From positions 4,599,501-4,663,500 of the forward strand of contig JBAMJR010000006.1 of assembly GCA_038501785.1 (NCBI GenBank): a stretch of DNA of 64,000 nt. Direction: 5' to 3'. Under the pieces are notes generated by a model, which had not been told where the DNA came from, searched no databases, and saw only the letters and a list, made by a program, of their open reading frames with translations. The position numbers were made by a program, and so were the translations under genes. Positions 59,472 through 64,000 of this stretch are shown here, piece by piece (within the stretch, counting starts at the first letter, position 1; every line of letters starts with the position of its first letter). The DNA is from Myoxocephalus aenaeus. Lineage: Eukaryota; Chordata; Actinopteri; Perciformes; Cottidae.

Positions 59472-62400
59472 TCATGGTTAAATGTGGTCCTGGAGGCACA
59501 TACTGTAGTTGGAACTACCACAGAGGCGAATTTTAGAACTTTGTCATGTGTTCATATGTGTACAGATTTGGCAGCCGCAATATAGCGTCACAATCGTGCA
59601 AGATGCAGTCACGAAACTTTACAGCTGTGTAGTAGAGATCAAAATGAAGGTTCAAAGATGGGTCTGCTCTAAGTGAGGTGGCTGGAAGTAGAGGGCTCGG
59701 AAATGGGAAAGTGACCCCTGGCCCACTTTGACGCCACAGCTGGTGAGATCCCAAGATGTTCTCCATGTGTTTATTTTGGAGGTTGAATTGGACTACATTA
59801 TATTTGGAGGTGTTTTTAATATTTTGCCCCATTATCACCCCATTACAAACATAATTTATCGCTGATTTCCTTTATAGAGGAGGCTATATGTTGGTTGGTG
59901 GATCGACATGTTGATTTTCTCCCCATTGTATCACCTAGAGGACAACCTGTGCTTGTATAAATGGCGACAGTGAAACGTATTCAGCCTCTGCTGGGTGGCT
60001 TGATGACATTAGCTTAGTTACATTAAACCTGTCCATCCGTGGTGGCACTAATGACACTGTTGCAGGTGCTGCGGGGTCACAGCCATAATCGTATGCCTGA
60101 TCCCCCGTGGAGCAAATGGTGTGGAACTGCGTGGGCAAGCTGCTGCTTAGTATTCCAGTCATGGCTCGTTTGCATTGAGAGCTGTCCAGGCCAGTCCAGT
60201 ATGATTAGTTGACCACAGTAGTGTGGAGTTGCACCCCATTATCATTAAACGGTGGCAGTCATGAAGTCATACACTCCTCCCTGTCTCTCTAATTACACCC
60301 CCACTGTTGGGCTCCGAGCAATTACTGCCTGCCGCCAGAACGCTTCATCGTTCATTAGGCACAGATCACAGATAACGGACACATCAACAACAAAAACACA
60401 ACAAAAAGTGGATTTACTAATATTTCTACTAAACAACAAAATATCACCGAAAAAACACAGAAAGTTGTGATTTGGAGAAAGATGCCAAAGATTATTCTAG
60501 ATCATCGCTAAATATTTTTAAATTTTTCTTGATATATTGTGTAGAGACGTGTCATGTGTCTCTGTGGCCTGTTTTTGTTCAGTTTAATTATATTGTATTG
60601 CCTTCCCTTATATTGTACATGCATGTTACTAACTGTATACGCATTAAACTTTTTCATTAGAATAATAGTCTGTTAGCTAGACCTAAAGCTGATTTGTCAA
60701 ATCTACATGCAGTCTGAGAGAACAATGTAACAATTGATTAATCCAGAGACTATATTTTATCACACATAATATTGCCTTAAAGAATACTGTTTCTTCTACA
60801 TAATTAGGCTTCTTTTAAAAAAAAAAAAGTGGAACACGTTGTTTTCACGTTTTAAATATCTCCCTGTATCCTTAAATATTCATGACTAGTTAAAGTTAAA
60901 GTTTAAAAGAATGTATCACTTAATCATGTGACTTGACCAAATCAGGAAACAGTTCTACGTCTTCCATCAGACTGGCATGAACGTGCTGACAATCACCTCA
61001 AACCAGTGAGAAGAATTCAGACAGATTGGCAGAAGATTTCCTGTTCATGTACTCATAACTTAACCGGTACTATACTATCATATATCATTTAAAATAAATT
61101 GTCCTCCTGTCCTCTGTCTTTACAGGCCACTGCAACCAAACAAAGTGCAGAAATAGCTCACAAAAGGAAGGAAAAAAGACTGAAGAGCATGAGGTCATCC
61201 ATCATCCATCAAATGTTCATTTCAGGGGAATTGATGTGAAAACACAGCTGAGACTCTCAGGTCTCCCATAGATTCACCTGACCATTTAGGGGGTTGTTCT
61301 CAGTAAATATCACAGTCATTTTCTAAATATCTGATATTGGTGTCATTTATTATTATTTGACTAAGCAGTTATATGTAGTGGCGAGGGGTGTTCAATAGGA
61401 AATGGTATTCATGCTGTCAGTTAAAACATAGTCAGACTGCAGTCTTCTGTCTGACTGTTCAATGGAAATCAATGAGCTTCATTTACTTTGGAAATTGCTT
61501 TTAAAACGTGACAATTATTTTTAGTAATATGTAAACAAGAGGGCTTCACAACTAAAAGTGGTTTTCCTGAATTTATTCAAAGATTTTCTTTAAAAAAAGA
61601 CTATTTAGTTTCCTCATGATAAAGTAGCTGACACTATACTACACACAGAAAAATGCTGGACAGAACAGGACACTACATTACCTCTGAATAGTACAGTTGA
61701 GATCAGTTGAGATCAGAACAAAGAGAGACACACTGAGAATTACAAGAAAAGGAGTGAAATTGTATTTAGGCTGAGCTCTTGGTTTTGATTTACTCCAAGT
61801 TAACCAACTGTAAGAGATCCATCCAAGTAAATATTGTTATAAAGTAAAGCACACAGATTTTTTTTGATTGTGTACATGTTGACTTTGAAATGTACAGTGT
61901 ACCCACTAAAACACAAGATCTACACTAAGTTGAGCAATTGTCCTGGAAAACAAGAGTTTGTGGTTATACAAACCTGAAAAGAAAATGTGATATTACCACA
62001 TGGTCTGCTTTTTTAACTGATCTGAAAAGTCTCTCCTGACTCCCTCGCTGAAGAGCTATTGTCCCAGTGGGAAGATGAAAAGGCAAATAATAATAACCCG
62101 GAGCCAAGGTACACATGTGCGCGATGTGTGCACGATGTGTGTGCGATGTGTGCAGTGTGTGAGCTTGTGGTTCTGTCAAAAACATGGGCCATTAGTTTTC
62201 AACAGCAGCCACATCTCCCAACAAGCTTCATATATTTTCCTGGAACTAGGCATCTCCAAATAAATACTAGTTAGGTAAGATTATGACAAAGCACAACAAG
62301 ATGAGGTCATATCAGAGAGCGAAAGACCAGACGAGGAGTCTAATGGAGAGGGAGGGGGATCTGACAGAGGGGGGCCAACAGGATTGGTGAGGGAAGTGTT

Positions 62401-64000
62401 TTTTGCTGATAAAGAAAGGGAAAGGGTCGATTGTCCCCACCACTCCAGAGATAGAAGTGGATGCCATTAAGATTAGAAGGATTAGACCTGCCACCTCGCT
62501 GTCCTAGCTGCTACAACCTGAGGACAGGTGGAGAGTAAAAGAATCCATCCAGGGAGTGTTTGTTGTCACGTTTCAGTGACCAAAGAGACCGATTTATGGG
62601 AGGTAATAGGATGTTGTTTGGAATAAGAGCAGTCCATTTGTATTTATCACCACGAGCAACAGAAAACCACAAAACATTTTGTATCAAAGGTGGAAGAAGT
62701 ATTCAGATCCATCACTTAAGTAAAGTTGCAATACCACAATGTAACAATATTCCATTAAAAGTAAAAGTCTGCCATTGAATATGTTACTGAAGTCAAAGGC
62801 TGGTTTGGGCTTCATGCACTGTTAAACCTTTCTTTCATAAAAGTTTTTATAGTTTTTATGGTCTATTCCTAGGAAACGATTATGCTGCTTTCATCACTCC
62901 CTCTTTTGTTATTATTTTAAGATTATTTCTGAGTAGTTTGACCAAGTCATTTCAGGCAAAAACTATTTGCTCTTCTTAGTGTTTCTGGGACACTAATAAT
63001 ATTCACAAATGGAGATCAGACTTTTAAAAAAGCTGTATGGTCCATCTGCTATGGGCTTTTTTTATATTGTTGCTCCAGCATCAAGTTTACTGAGAGTAGT
63101 ATGCATCAACACATGTGCACATAAACATGTACTGACACTAATACACGCTTAACATTTTCCCTATAGTAGGTCCTGCATAAGTAGACAAGTCTCCTTTTAA
63201 ATGGCCTGTTTTTAGATGTTGTTGTTCCAAAGACTTATGCTCGGTCACGCATAGGTTTGGCCTGCGTGAGTAGAAAAAAAACAAAATGGCAGTGAAAATG
63301 TAGAGGATCAATCAGACTGTGGTTGCTCGTATTTCAACACATCACACCTGGAAACAGTGATTTAATAGACGCTGATTTATGAGACGAGGGAAAGAGACCA
63401 TGAGGTTTGCTTCTGGTCCGGTTCCTCTGAGTTAGTCAGCAGTAGGACTTCTCGTCAGGGGTTTTATGTCACTGGTGTGCTTAATGACCTGTGAGCTTCT
63501 CTGTGATTAACTGGTATATTCTCCTCCCTCAATTTACTGCATCTGTTTTAATAGGCCTCAGCCTTTGTTTAGGGGCTGAGGGATGACAATGAATCTAACA
63601 GAACGCCACCGAGCTGACAGAGTGCGTAAGGACGACCGACGCTGCCTGGTCCGACAGACAGCCTCAGCTGCCACCTGCGTCAAACAATCAATGCCTCTAT
63701 TTCATCCAGCAAACCATCCTCATATAAACAAGACTCTGGCATTGTTATTATTTGTAAGAAAAGGACGATACAAAATGTACGATAGTATCACCTCCTCACA
63801 ATAAATAAGCGTATTGCTCAAAAACAGCCTTGGCTTAAAGCATTGCAATTAAAAACTGAAATATTCTGGGCTGGTTAAGCTGACTGCCGGTCTAATCCGA
63901 CAGCATTTTACACGAGTCATAATTGACATGTAGTGAGAATGTAAAGCAGTGATTAATACTATTGTCAAGCCGCAAGCTCAACAAATTGTCATTTCAGGCA
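57843..64000. other. Gene-free sequence upstream of miip
   Basis: No exon I can assign. It contains one (TG)n run. 59990-60360 is less AT-rich and repeat-free and could be a conserved non-coding element; I cannot test that here. Confidence 0.5.
59394..59470 (+). repeat. (TG)n microsatellite, about 38 units
   Basis: Uninterrupted TG run in the gene-free region upstream of miip. Confidence 0.95.

Noticed and set aside
61125..61240. Possible exon after tctttacag
   Set aside because: Acceptor-like and open for about 38 codons (starts ATATKQSAEIAHKRKE), but no partner exons or recognisable family.

Overview
This window is nuclear DNA from a ray-finned (teleost) fish. The evidence is vertebrate genes split by GT-AG introns, fish-type LINE and SINE tails, several small inverted-repeat transposons, long (TG)n and (TA)n microsatellites and large AT-rich introns. 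No prokaryotic, organellar or viral layout is present. Gene identities come from reading translated exons against remembered family features; no database search was run.

Three host genes lie on the minus strand, and each can be followed exon by exon with consistent splice phases. (1) trim62, 35572 down to 8094: five coding exons, 475 codons, encoding a RING / B-box2 / coiled-coil / PRY-SPRY E3 ligase; intron 1 alone is 19.5 kb. (2) tnfrsf1b (TNF receptor 2), 43566 down to 37926: nine exons, 493 codons, with a signal peptide, cysteine-rich repeats, a Thr/Ser-rich stalk, one membrane helix and a cytoplasmic tail with TRAF-type motifs and no death domain. (3) miip (migration and invasion inhibitory protein), 57569 down to 46879: nine exons, about 391 codons once an insertion is discounted. 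miip and tnfrsf1b are also close together in human 1p36, so that pair is conserved synteny; trim62 is not next to them in human.

The most striking feature is a 6,029-bp DNA transposon of the Ginger1 type at 51373-57401, sitting inside the first coding exon of miip. It is flanked by a perfect CCGG target duplication. It has about 635-bp terminal inverted repeats that look almost identical by eye. It encodes an apparently intact 15-exon, 721-codon plus-strand transposase: H2C2 zinc finger, D,D35E integrase core, SPYY motif, GPY motif, Ulp1-like C48 protease and a C-terminal PHD finger. Removing the element and one CCGG copy restores an open miip frame whose splice phase fits the next exon. With the element present, the miip frame runs into the inverted repeat and stops after 112 codons. 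The insertion therefore looks recent and probably disrupts miip on this haplotype.

The rest is non-coding. 1-8093 holds a Rex1-like LINE remnant, a small inverted-repeat element and a strong hairpin near the probable trim62 3' end. The trim62 introns hold SINE-like, MITE-like, foldback, minisatellite and microsatellite sequence. 57843-64000 has no gene I can recognise. An L2/Maui-like LINE fragment lies antisense in miip intron 3 and ends about 20 bp from a splice acceptor.
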